Part shown: positions 27,100 through 34,444 of the stretch, in pieces | Layout of the letters: each line of letters starts with the position of its first letter | Position numbering within the stretch: the first letter of the stretch is position 1 | From: Streptomyces cellulosae | GTDB lineage: Bacteria > Actinomycetota > Actinomycetes > Streptomycetales > Streptomycetaceae | Direction: 5' to 3' | DNA length: 64,000 nt | NCBI RefSeq assembly: GCF_000721105.1 | Contig: NZ_JOEV01000023.1 | Location: forward strand, 1-64,000 | The notes under the pieces: model-generated | Database searches by the model: none | What the model saw: the letters and a program-made list of their open reading frames with translations, nothing else | Told to the model about the DNA's origin: nothing | Translations under genes and position numbers: made by a program

Positions 27100-27228
27100 T
27101 CAGCTGTCGGTGTTTGAATCACGACTTTGCCGGGGCCGCAGTGGCTGACCGTAGAAGAAACTCATGCCCATGCAGCCGATCCCGAGAGCCGAGACTTCGA
27201 GGGTTTTTCTTAGTTTGCGTTGTTGCAT
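27100..27228 (-). pseudogene. Aldo/keto reductase, N-terminal fragment
   Basis: ATG 27228 gives MQQRKLRKTLEVSALGIGCM then GMSFFYGQP, the typical start of bacterial aldo/keto reductases (LGKTLEVSALGLGCMGMSFxYG). The sequence then leaves the family and stops at 27100; the remaining ~280 residues including the catalytic Tyr are missing. Confidence 0.75.
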
Positions 27229-27280
27229 TAGAGATGCCCCTGGGGTACCGGTCGTCTGGCTCCCGCCTATTTCGTGTTTA

Positions 27281-27320
27281 GCCGGGAGCCGGGAGCCGGG
27301 AGCCGGGAGCCGGGAGCCGG
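27281..27320. repeat. 7-bp tandem repeat (GCCGGGA), 5.7 copies
   Basis: Five perfect GCCGGGA units followed by GCCGG. The array lies 53 bp upstream of the aldo/keto reductase start. Confidence 0.95.
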
Positions 27321-28001
27321 TATAGAGGTTAGGCAGCCTTCCGGGACACCGGCGAGACCCTAGTGATACCGGCATGCACCAACGCTATGGCCTTGGCGTG
27401 CACTCCAAGCAAGCGGAACAGGTAAGAAATCGGCAGGGTGCTCCCGCGGGGCGGCGGCCGCACCCCTGGGTGCTGTCGAGCTGCGGAGCCGCGCGGGCAT
27501 GGCCTCGACGGCCTGGGTACAGCTGTGCGGCATGAGCCCCTGCCCGACGAGCAAGGGGCCATCCGTGACGCTGCGGGCATCATCGCGGAGAACAACGCTC
27601 GGGTGGAGGAGCAAGCCCGGCGTACGAAGAGGGCCATCACTGAACCGGACCAAGGGCTCATACCGCTCCTGGCGCCTCACCCTCATCGGTAGAGGCATCA
27701 GGAAATTCCTCTTGACCTGTCACGCCGCGCCGGATCCGCTCACGCTCAATATCGGTTACGGTTCGTGTACGCCCCGTCGTGTGCTATTCCTGGATTACCG
27801 TTCGTTGGTCTCGCGTTCGCTTCCGCGACTCGACACCAGCGACTTCGCACCACGGAATCGAGCGCCTGCTGACCAAAGTGCGGAACTGCATTCCCGTTTC
27901 CGTCGGTAGCACCCGGCCGTAGATGCCATGGGCCATGCCGAACAACGCGGTCATCGAGAAAGCGCCGAAACCGCCAATCCACCCCTGGTCCGGTGCCGGC
28001 G
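27321..28001. other. Region with no assured gene
   Basis: A possible short plus-strand frame (27438-27692) has an amphipathic stretch AAGIIAENNARVEEQARRT, but no start signal or family. The part 27720-27960 is AT-richer than average. Otherwise nothing recognised. Confidence 0.35.
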
Positions 28002-28142
28002 CCGGACGAGGCCACGGTCAAGGTCCTGCGCCGGCAGGACGGGCAGGTGTGGCTCATGCCCCGCAACCTGGCCTACGAGGCGATCCCCGGCGACCAGGCG
28101 CAGATCCTCGGCAAGGTCGTCGGAGTCCTGCGCCTTCTTTGA
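28002..28142 (+). pseudogene. LexA-type (peptidase S24) C-terminal fragment
   Basis: Forty-six codons reading [40 protein letters not shown] and GVLRLL, then TGA. This is the end of the LexA catalytic domain; the Lys in EATVKV is the catalytic lysine of the Ser-Lys dyad. The DNA-binding half and the catalytic Ser are missing. LexA-like genes are also carried by integrative elements, which fits the tRNA and integrase remnants next to it. Confidence 0.75.
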
Positions 28143-28199
28143 GTGACGGAAATCCCCTGGAGGCGAACCCGTTGGTCATGCCAAGCTGTCACTCGTCAA

Positions 28200-28276
28200 A
28201 GGGGTGTAGCTCAGATGGCCAGAGCGCCGGCCTCCAAAGCCGGATGCCGCAGGTTCGACTCCTGCCGCCCCTGCCA
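28200..28276 (+). tRNA. tRNA-Trp (anticodon CCA)
   Basis: A 77-nt cloverleaf. Acceptor AGGGGTG pairs with CGCCCCT (one G-U), U8 and A9 are present, the D stem is GCTC/GAGC, the anticodon stem CCGGC/GCCGG, the loop CTCCAAA with anticodon CCA at 34-36, the variable loop has 5 nt, and the T arm is GCAGG-TTCGACT-CCTGC. G73 and an encoded CCA end complete it. It sits alone among mobile-element remnants, so it may be an accessory copy besides the usual chromosomal tRNA-Trp. Confidence 0.93.
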
Positions 28277-28526
28277 CCGATCCCCGTCAGGCATCTGCTG
28301 CGGGTCTCGAGCGCGAAAGCGCACATTCAGCCCAGGTCACGGCTCCCAGGTCATCGAGGCCTCCGCCGCAGCCCGCGGCCACCGGCGGGGCGACTCCGCG
28401 ACCAGAAATGACCCTATGTACGGTCCTCCAACGGTTCACCGGGCGACGCGAGACCTATATCGAGACCCACCTCGCGATCGCCGGACTCGTCTTCGACCGC
28501 TCCGACCGGCGGGCGACCCCCTACAA

Positions 28527-28640
28527 GTTGAGCACCGCATGATCGGCCAGCTCTACCACTGCCTCCAGCAGGCGCGAACGTATGACGAATCCCTCGCCTT
28601 CGGTCCTGCTCCAGCTACGGCCGCCGCGAACGCGGTCTGA
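28527..28640 (+). pseudogene. Possible transposase C-terminal fragment (IS110-like tail)
   Basis: The frame ends VEHRMIGQLYHCLQQARTYD then ESLAF, resembling the final helix of IS110-type transposases (RxxGxLHxCLxxxxxYDExxAW). Too short to be sure. Confidence 0.45.
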
Positions 28641-28645
28641 GCTCG

Positions 28646-29347
28646 TCAGCGGCGGGTGAGGCAGGCTTCGAGGGCAGCCCGCTGCTGCGGGGGTAGGTGG
28701 TCGCCCAGGGGGACCTTGCGGGGGCTGTGATCACCTTCGCAGATCCAGCTCCGCTCATCCGTGTCGAACAACCAGACCTCGCCGCCCCACATCGGGTGCC
28801 CTTGGAGAAGCTGCCTGGCCAACGGTTCGCTCGCCTCGGGAGCCCCTGCAGCAACGAGGGCCTGGACGACGGCAGCCACCGCGTCCTCCGAGACCGCCGT
28901 GTCGCCCAGAACGGGCAGGAGGAGAAGGAGCCGGGCATGGGGGTCGGTGATGCCAACAGCGGCCGCCGGCGCCTCCACCAGTGCGGACAGCTCGGGCCAG
29001 CACAGCCCCGGGCCGATGCGATCCTGATCGTCACTGGCCAGGACGAGATCCTGGCTCCAGTCGGGATGTGTGAGGAAGTAGTCCGTGGTCGTGAACTCCT
29101 CACCGCTGTTGAAGTGCACGACGATCGCGAAGCCGCCGGCCAGCGGCACCGTGAACATGGGCCACGCCGACGGGTCGTGGAGCGTGCCCAGCATGGCGTC
29201 CGCGTCGCCCGCGTCCGATCCGAAGGCTTCCGGCACGAACCCCTCAGCCAAGTCCGCCAAGTACGCGGGCCAGAAGCCCGGCTCATCCAGGAGCGCGTGC
29301 CCGTCCACGACGGGCGAGGAGGAGTACCAGTGCCGTGCCATCACCAT
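28646..29347 (-). CDS. Conserved hypothetical protein, 233 aa
   Basis: I start at ATG 29347 after GGAGAG (MVMARHWYSSSPVVDGHALL). The protein is acidic and soluble, with FTVPLAGGFAIVVHFNSGEE, FLTHPDWSQDLVLASDDQD and a C-terminal MWGGEVWLFDTDERSWICEG. Codon use is typical and the frame is intact. It looks like a Streptomyces-specific protein; I cannot name a function. Trp-rich beta segments suggest an immunity- or SMI1-like fold, but this is only an impression. Confidence 0.75.
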   Translation of the reverse strand: MVMARHWYSSSPVVDGHALLDEPGFWPAYLADLAEGFVPEAFGSDAGDADAMLGTLHDPSAWPMFTVPLAGGFAIVVHFNSGEEFTTTDYFLTHPDWSQDLVLASDDQDRIGPGLCWPELSALVEAPAAAVGITDPHARLLLLLPVLGDTAVSEDAVAAVVQALVAAGAPEASEPLARQLLQGHPMWGGEVWLFDTDERSWICEGDHSPRKVPLGDHLPPQQRAALEACLTRR

Positions 29348-29528
29348 GCCGGTATTCTCTCCAAGCCCGGTCAGCTCTGTTCGAACACCCCGGCCCTCAC
29401 GGCCGGCCGACCTGACGGCATAACAACGTGAGGCGTCTTCGCCGTGGGCAGCGGCAGCTCCTTCAACTCCGCGTCCGAGATCGGGACGACCTGCCCCTGG
29501 CGTACTCATACCCTTTGCCGATCTCCCC

Positions 29529-29714
29529 TTGGCTGACCTCGCGGTCTTCCAGCTCGCACGCCTTCTCATCACCGATGCGATCCGCAGCGGCCTGCCACCT
29601 CATATCGCCCAGGTCATCGCCGGACACGCCGATATCAACACCAGACACTCCAGCTCCTGGCGCCGCCGCCGCGTGGCCGAGTTGGCCTCGACCTACCGGA
29701 GCGCGTTCCTGTGA
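29529..29714 (+). pseudogene. Tyrosine recombinase (phage-type integrase) C-terminal fragment
   Basis: Reads LLITDAIRSGLPPHIAQVIA then GHADINT, the conserved region of actinobacterial integrases (FITDAIxSGLPPHIAQVIAGHxDINTT) that contains the GH pair of the active site. The Tyr nucleophile segment and the N-terminal part are lost. It lies 1.25 kb from the tRNA-Trp gene, a common integration target. Confidence 0.7.
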
Positions 29715-29867
29715 CTCACGGGGCCGGCAAGCCCGGACCGGTCGACAGGGTGAAGTTCCCCGCCGAACTGGACAGCCCGAACCAAGGCGTTCGGGTCCAG
29801 GAGGTGCAGTCCAGGTTGAGTGGCAGGAGCACATGAGCAAGCGTTACAGAGAGGTCCGGGAGGTCGC

Positions 29868-30335
29868 GTGTCGGTAACGCTGGAGGATGTCGCGGCCCGA
29901 GCCGGCGTATCGCGTCCTTGGCCAGCCTGGTGATGCGGAACGACCCCCGAGTCTCCGCACGGCGCCGGGAGGCCGTGCTGAAGGCGGCGGCCGAGCTGGG
30001 CTACCGCCCCAACGCCCATGCCGCCCAGCTCGCCAGCCGACGCACCATGACGGTGGGGGTCGTCCTGGCCGAGTTGCGCAATCCCGTGTACACGGAGATC
30101 TTCACCGGCGTCCAGGAACAGGCCGAGCAGGCCGGCTACGGAGTGCTCCTCACGGGGGGAGAACTTCTGACCACAGACACCGAGCGACGGGCCATCGACG
30201 GCCTGCTGGAGCACCGAGTGGACGGCATCGTCCTCGTCGGTCCCCGTCTGACAGCGACGGACCTGCGCGAGCTCGCCGGCCGCGTACCCCTCGTCGTCGT
30301 GGGCCGTCATGTACAGGGCGTCGACTCGGTCCCAC
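29868..30335 (+). pseudogene. LacI-family regulator, frameshifted and 3'-truncated
   Basis: GTG 29868 starts VSVTLEDVAARAGVSR (LacI helix-turn-helix); after a frameshift near 29917 it continues ASLVMRNDPRVSARRREAVL, AAELGYRPNAHAAQLASR, then the periplasmic-binding-like fold from TMTVGVVLAELRNPVYTEIF to VPLVVVGRHVQGVDS. It stops at about 30335 where a transposase remnant begins, so nearly two thirds of the ligand domain is gone. Confidence 0.82.
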
Positions 30336-30429
30336 AATGCCGTACACCCGGGTGTAGCCCGCGGTACGCAGGGCGGCCAGGGTCTGGTGGGACGGGGGCT
30401 GGTGCGACCCGGCCCTGGAGTGGCTCCGG

Positions 30430-30985
30430 TCATCAGGGTGATCGCCGCCCAGATGATGTGCGCCTCGGAACACTGGGTAAGCCCCTCGTAGTCGCGGACG
30501 TTGCGGCGCGCGCACAATCCCCGACAAGGACCGCTCCTCGACCCGGCGCCGGGGCAGCATGACGAAGCCGGGGTGTCCGGGTGGGCGGGAGACGACGTTG
30601 ACCGTCAGCTTCGGGGTGTTCCTGGCCAGTCGACGAACTGGCCGAGGTAGGCGGAGCCGGGCCCGGACCACGGTGATCTCTGGGTCCATGAGCCTCAGGC
30701 GGAAGAGCACTTCCTGGGTGGCGTCGTGACCGGTTGGGTCGGCCGGGGTGACCAGGACCCGCAGGGGTGAGCCTCGGGTGTCGACCACGAGGTGGCGCTT
30801 GCGGCCGTTTGAGAAGACGCTCTTCGGGCAGCTCCGCGATCGGCGTCTGCGGGATGCCGGCCTGGTAGGGGCGCCGGGCCGAACAGCCGTCGCAACCGAG
30901 CGGCACGGGCGGCTCTGGCGAAGGGCCCCGACGGTGGCGACGGCAACTGATGTGTGTCGTCGAGCAAGCGGCGCAGGTGGAGCAC
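30430..30985 (-). pseudogene. IS5-family transposase remnant
   Basis: Minus-strand pieces read VDTRGSPLRVLVTPADPTGH, DATQEVLFRLRLMDPEITVV, RNTPKLTVNVVSRP and, in another frame, RRNVRDYEGLTQCSEAHI then IWAAITLMT. This matches the C-terminal half of IS5-type DDE transposases (VERTLAWIxxxRRNxRDYExLxxHSEAHIxWAxITLMT). Several frameshifts; N-terminal half very degraded. Confidence 0.72.
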
Positions 30986-31033
30986 TTCAGCGGTGCGCGG
31001 CCGCGAGTTGAGCGCCTTGCCTGGACACGGCGT

Positions 31034-31135
31034 TCAGACGGTTTGGGCCGGCACCACCGTGTCGATGCCCGTAAGGGCCGGCTCACCGGCGAGCAGTAGC
31101 CCGAGAAGGCCCGCCAAAAGTATGGACCTGGTCAT
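31034..31135 (-). CDS. Possible small membrane peptide, 33 aa
   Basis: ATG 31135 reads MTRSILLAGLLGLLLAGEPA then LTGIDTVVPAQTV and TGA. It has the look of a tiny single-helix membrane peptide or a signal peptide. No ribosome site is visible and it may be chance. Confidence 0.3.
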   Translation of the reverse strand: MTRSILLAGLLGLLLAGEPALTGIDTVVPAQTV

Positions 31136-31188
31136 GCCAATCGGCTACGGTCCCAGCCCGCCTCAGAAGTGCCCCAGAAGGAGCTGAC

Positions 31189-31923
31189 ATGCCTATTCGA
31201 CCCATGACACGTCGTACGAGGACGCTGTTGTCGGCGTTACCCGTCGGCGCCGCCGTCTGCCAGCTCGCGCTCGCATGGCCGGCTCAGGCCGCTTCCATCT
31301 GGACCGGCGATGCCTCCGGCGGCACCAGCGTGTTCGGACTGCTGAACTGTGACGCCCCCGGCACCATCACCACGGTGAACGACGCACAGCGGGGCACGAT
31401 CTGGAAATACAGCAAGCCGAGCGGCAGCAACCGCTGCGAGAGCCACGGCATCAAGGTCGACGGCGCGAAGTACACCTTCCAGAACGGGAAGACCTACTGG
31501 TTCGGCTGGTCGAGCAAGCTGTCCAGCACTGTCGACAACAACGCAAACTTCCAGTGGAAGTCCTACGGTGATCACATCCAGAACTGGCCGGTCGTGCTGA
31601 AGATGATCGGCGGCCGCGCCACGGTGATCCAGCGTCAGCCCGACGGCAACGTCTAAACGATCTGGTCGGCGCCCGTCTCGGCCGGCCAGTGGAACCGCTA
31701 CGCGATCGGGCTGCACCTGTCCGACGCGACCAAGGGCGGATGGGTCGAGCTCTATTTCAACGGCAGACACCAGACATTCAGCGACGGCACCACTCGATGG
31801 GCCTGCCGCACCTTCGACAGCAGCAATGACCCGAAGTGGGGCACCTACGGGGCAGAGGGAAGCAGCGTCGTCAACTACATCGACGACCTCAGGGCCGGAA
31901 CCACATACGGCGACGTCGACTGA
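31189..31923 (+). pseudogene. Secreted polysaccharide lyase (heparin-lyase I-like), one nonsense codon
   Basis: ATG 31189 after GAAGGAGC. A signal peptide ends near AWPAQAA. The mature part has WTGDASGGTSVFGLLNCD, TYWFGWSSKLSSTVDNNANF then QWKSYG, and after the stop, APVSAGQWNRYAIGLHLSD, GGWVELYFNGRHQTFSDG and SSVVNYIDDLRAGTTYGD, the beta-sandwich layout of Polysacc_lyase (PF14099) proteins. TAA at 31654-31656 interrupts GNV-TIW, where relatives have Tyr. Nothing else is broken; without it the protein is 244 residues. It would degrade an acidic polysaccharide outside the cell. Confidence 0.8.
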
Positions 31924-32386
31924 GCCACAAACATGACTCACGATCGCTGTCCCGCAGGGCGGACCCAGACCCCTCCCGTCTGATGTTCAACCAGCGCGGC
32001 CCCGAGGGCAGCGCCAGGGTAAAGCTGCGGACTTTCGTGGACGTCGATCGGGCCACCGCTCCGGAACCCTCCAGGGGCTGGCCGCGGAAGGCCTTGAGCT
32101 GTTCGTCCAAGTCTCCGCATATGTGAGACCTCGCCCTGAGTTGCCGCTGCGCAGCTTCGGAATTGCCAGGTCCAGGTCGTCGGCTGAGCTCCATCAGCCG
32201 TCCGTGGCCCCAGCCTGCCCGGAGTCCTCGCTCGCGTGAGGAGCGAGCCGAAGGCTCTGGCCCATGGGGAGGTGACGCTCGGAACGGCTTGAATCACGGC
32301 AGGGTACGGCGACTGGAGTCGACTTGGCGGGGCTAAACGGCGCCCGTCTTGTCGAATCACTCCAGGCGCTGCCGCTACCTGAGCCG
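31924..32386. other. Gene-free stretch
   Basis: No supported gene or structure; separates the lyase from a transposase fragment. Confidence 0.45.
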
Positions 32387-32629
32387 ACGCAGATCAAGCA
32401 CACCATCCCCGAACCGAAGGGCCAGCGGGCCAACCACCAACGCCGAGGCAGCAAAGGCGGCCGACCTGAACGCTTCGACAAGGCGATCTGCAAGCGGAGG
32501 AGCGAAGTTGAGCGAACGATCAACGCCCTCACGAACTTCCGGGCCATGGCCACGAGGTTCGACAAACGCGCCCACGTCCTTAACGGCACCGTCACCCTCG
32601 CTTCGATCAGGCTCTGGCTCCGCCCATGA
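32387..32629 (+). pseudogene. IS5-family transposase, C-terminal fragment
   Basis: Reads TQIKHTIPEPKGQRANHQRR, GSKGGRPERFDKAICKRRSE, VERTINALTNFRAMATRFDK and ends TLASIRLWLRP. These are the signature last 80 residues of DDE transposases of the GIxxTIPEPxxQxxNRxRRGxxGGRP type, including the catalytic Glu of VERT. The N-terminal two thirds is absent. Confidence 0.85.
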
Positions 32630-32642
32630 ACGCAGGCAGCAG

Positions 32643-33158
32643 CTAGACGCCGGTCTGTCCGTCGACGAGTTCACGCACGACATCGAGGTGACCGTTGTGG
32701 CGGGAAATCTCTTCGATGAGGTGGAGGACCACCCAGCGCAGGTCCACGTGGCGGCCGTCGCCGATAGGACGCACGGCCGTTGAGTTCAGGTCGCGCTCGG
32801 CCACCAGGGGGCGATAGCGGGCGCTCTGTTCCTCGTACTCGGCGAGAAGCTGGGGCAACGGGATGTCGGCCGCTGTCCGCATCTCGGGGTCGGGGTCGTC
32901 GTCGGTCGCCGCCGTGAGCGGCCCCTCGGGCTCCTCACCGAGAAACATCACCTGGACCCAGTGATGCTCGACCCATCGAAGGTGGCTGATCAGCCCGCAC
33001 ATCGTCATCAACGGTGAATGCGGGAGCGGTGCCTTGCGGGCATCTTCCTCGGACACGCCCTCACACTTGGCTCGCGCCGTGTCGCGGGCGTAATCCAGAA
33101 AGGTGGCCAGCTGCGTACGTTCGTCCCACGTGGGAGGTGTATCGGTTCGTCGTGTCAT
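32643..33158 (-). CDS. DinB family protein (DUF664)
   Basis: A 171-residue four-helix-bundle protein; I start at ATG 33158 (MTRRTDTPPTWDERTQLATF). The DinB/DUF664 layout is clear: TFLDYARDTARAKCEG, MTMCGLISHLRWVEHHWVQV with the metal-ligand His residues, and the third His region LRWVVLHLIEEISRHNGHLD. Such proteins are metal-dependent, often thiol-linked transferases or stress proteins of unknown reaction. The gene looks intact. Confidence 0.88.
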   Translation of the reverse strand: MTRRTDTPPTWDERTQLATFLDYARDTARAKCEGVSEEDARKAPLPHSPLMTMCGLISHLRWVEHHWVQVMFLGEEPEGPLTAATDDDPDPEMRTAADIPLPQLLAEYEEQSARYRPLVAERDLNSTAVRPIGDGRHVDLRWVVLHLIEEISRHNGHLDVVRELVDGQTGV

Positions 33159-33367
33159 CGCCGGTGAGGATCCCACGGCTCGCTGGCGGTGTCGCGTGAT
33201 TTTGATCCCGCGCAGGCAAGCGTGCAACCACCGCCTCGCGCCGGCACGGCCTGCAAGATCCGCCGGACGGATCCTCGGGGCTCATCGGCCGGGCGGTCCT
33301 CGGTGCCGGGGCTCGAGTTGCGACGTCGTCGGCGGCCTCGTCCAGGGCGCCGTGCTCAGCGCTGGGC

Positions 33368-33905
33368 GTGACCGAGCCCGAGGTGGTCGAGGTGGCGCTG
33401 ACGGCCACAACGGTGCAGCGGCTCGGGGCGATCCCCGAGGACCGGGTGGTGCTGACGGGATACGGGAGCGATCTGATCAACGCGGGCCTCTACCGGCCGT
33501 ACGACCACCGGGACGAACTGATCGAGCAGGTCCTCACCCGCCGCCGACCGCACCCGGTACAGCAGCGAGCCGTCCAACCGGATGCCGCTGGCGTGCGGCA
33601 CCACCACGCACCACCCGTTCTGGTCCTGGCCCGTGATGCGGGTCGCCCTGGAAACCGCGCGCGAGTGCAAGGTCAGGGGGATGCGAGAAGTACCACCTGC
33701 GGGCCGCGATGGGCACGCGGCCCCCCGAGTCGCTCGCCTGGCGCGGGAAGATCGCCGTGCACCACGGTGGGGGCCTGCACCAGGGGGTGATCCGCCGCCT
33801 GGAGAAGGAGACGGGCACCGAGGAGCGGGGTCGGTTCTACGCCGCCTTTTTCGCTGAGCTGCTGCTCCGGGCGGTCGGGTGCGAGCTGGAGCCAGCCGGC
33901 CCCTG
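33368..33905 (+). pseudogene. Asparagine-synthetase/beta-lactam-synthetase-like fragment, frameshifted
   Basis: Three frames give VVEVALTATTVQRLGAIPED, RVVLTGYGSDLINAGLY, HRDELIEQVLTR; then LACGTTTHHPFWSWPVMRVA, LETARECKVRGMRE; then MGTRLPESLAWRGKIAVHHG and LEKETGTEERGRFYAA. LTGYGSDLINAG corresponds to the synthetase loop after the PPi motif (TGYGSDI in beta-lactam synthetases), and the middle portion matches the C-terminal AMP-dependent amidating domain. The glutaminase half and the SGGxDS loop are missing. At least two frameshifts. Confidence 0.6.
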
Positions 33906-33914
33906 GTCCCTGTT

Positions 33915-34027
33915 CCTTCGTCTGGGAGGAGTTCCCCTGGGGCTACGAGTTCTACGAGCGCACCGGCAAGATGATGGACGGCGACGGCCTGGAACAGCTC
34001 AAGGACTTCGACGCGATCTACTTCTGG
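33915..34027 (+). pseudogene. Tartrate/isopropylmalate dehydrogenase-like N-terminal scrap
   Basis: Reads SFVWEEFPWGYEFYERTGKM then MDGDGLEQLKDFDAIYF, which matches the stretch FxEFPWGCEYYxxxGRMMPxDGLExLxxFDAIYLGAVG of tartrate dehydrogenases. It joins the preceding synthetase remnant and runs in frame into an IS5 fragment, forming a three-part chimera. Confidence 0.65.
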
Positions 34028-34165
34028 TGGACTGTTGAGCGCACCGTGAGCTGGCTGGGCGGCTTCCGTCGTTCGCACCACCGTTACGAGCGCAAGGCCG
34101 AGCACTTCCTCGCCTTCACCGGCATTGCCGTAGCCGTCATTTGCTACCGCCGCCTTGCCGAGTGA
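34028..34165 (+). pseudogene. IS5-family transposase, C-terminal fragment
   Basis: Reads WTVERTVSWLGGFRRSHHRY then ERKAEHFLAFTGIAVAVICY and RRLAE. Nearly the same sequence ends the IS5-like transposase at 57409, so these belong to the same IS type. Confidence 0.85.
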
Positions 34166-34259
34166 CGGCGCACCGCCCGGACAGGACAGCGCGCTGTCGT
34201 AGCGTCAGGCCGGCCGGTGGGGCCACAGTGCGGTGATCACCGGCCGGGGTGCCAGTCGG

Positions 34260-34427
34260 TCAGCGGAGGGCACTGCCGCGGTGGGGGCCGCCACCGCGGC
34301 CACGGTCGTGGTCGTGGTCGTTGCGCCGGGTGGCGGTGTCGGAGTGGTTGTCCCACATGTAGTTGCGGCTGTCCGGGACGAGGTCGCTGTCGGGGTCGCG
34401 ACAGCGACGACTCGCTTCGCCGCGCAT
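34260..34427 (-). CDS. Possible short hydrophilic protein, 55 aa
   Basis: ATG 34427 reads MRGEASRRCRDPDSDLVPDS then RNYMWDNHSDTATRRNDHDH and an Arg/Gly-rich end. It starts 17 bp after the SpoIIE-phosphatase stop on the same strand, which could be an operon, but there is no ribosome site and the repetitive composition may be chance. Confidence 0.25.
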   Translation of the reverse strand: MRGEASRRCRDPDSDLVPDSRNYMWDNHSDTATRRNDHDHDRGRGGGPHRGSALR

Positions 34428-34444
34428 CAGGTGGCGCAACGGAT

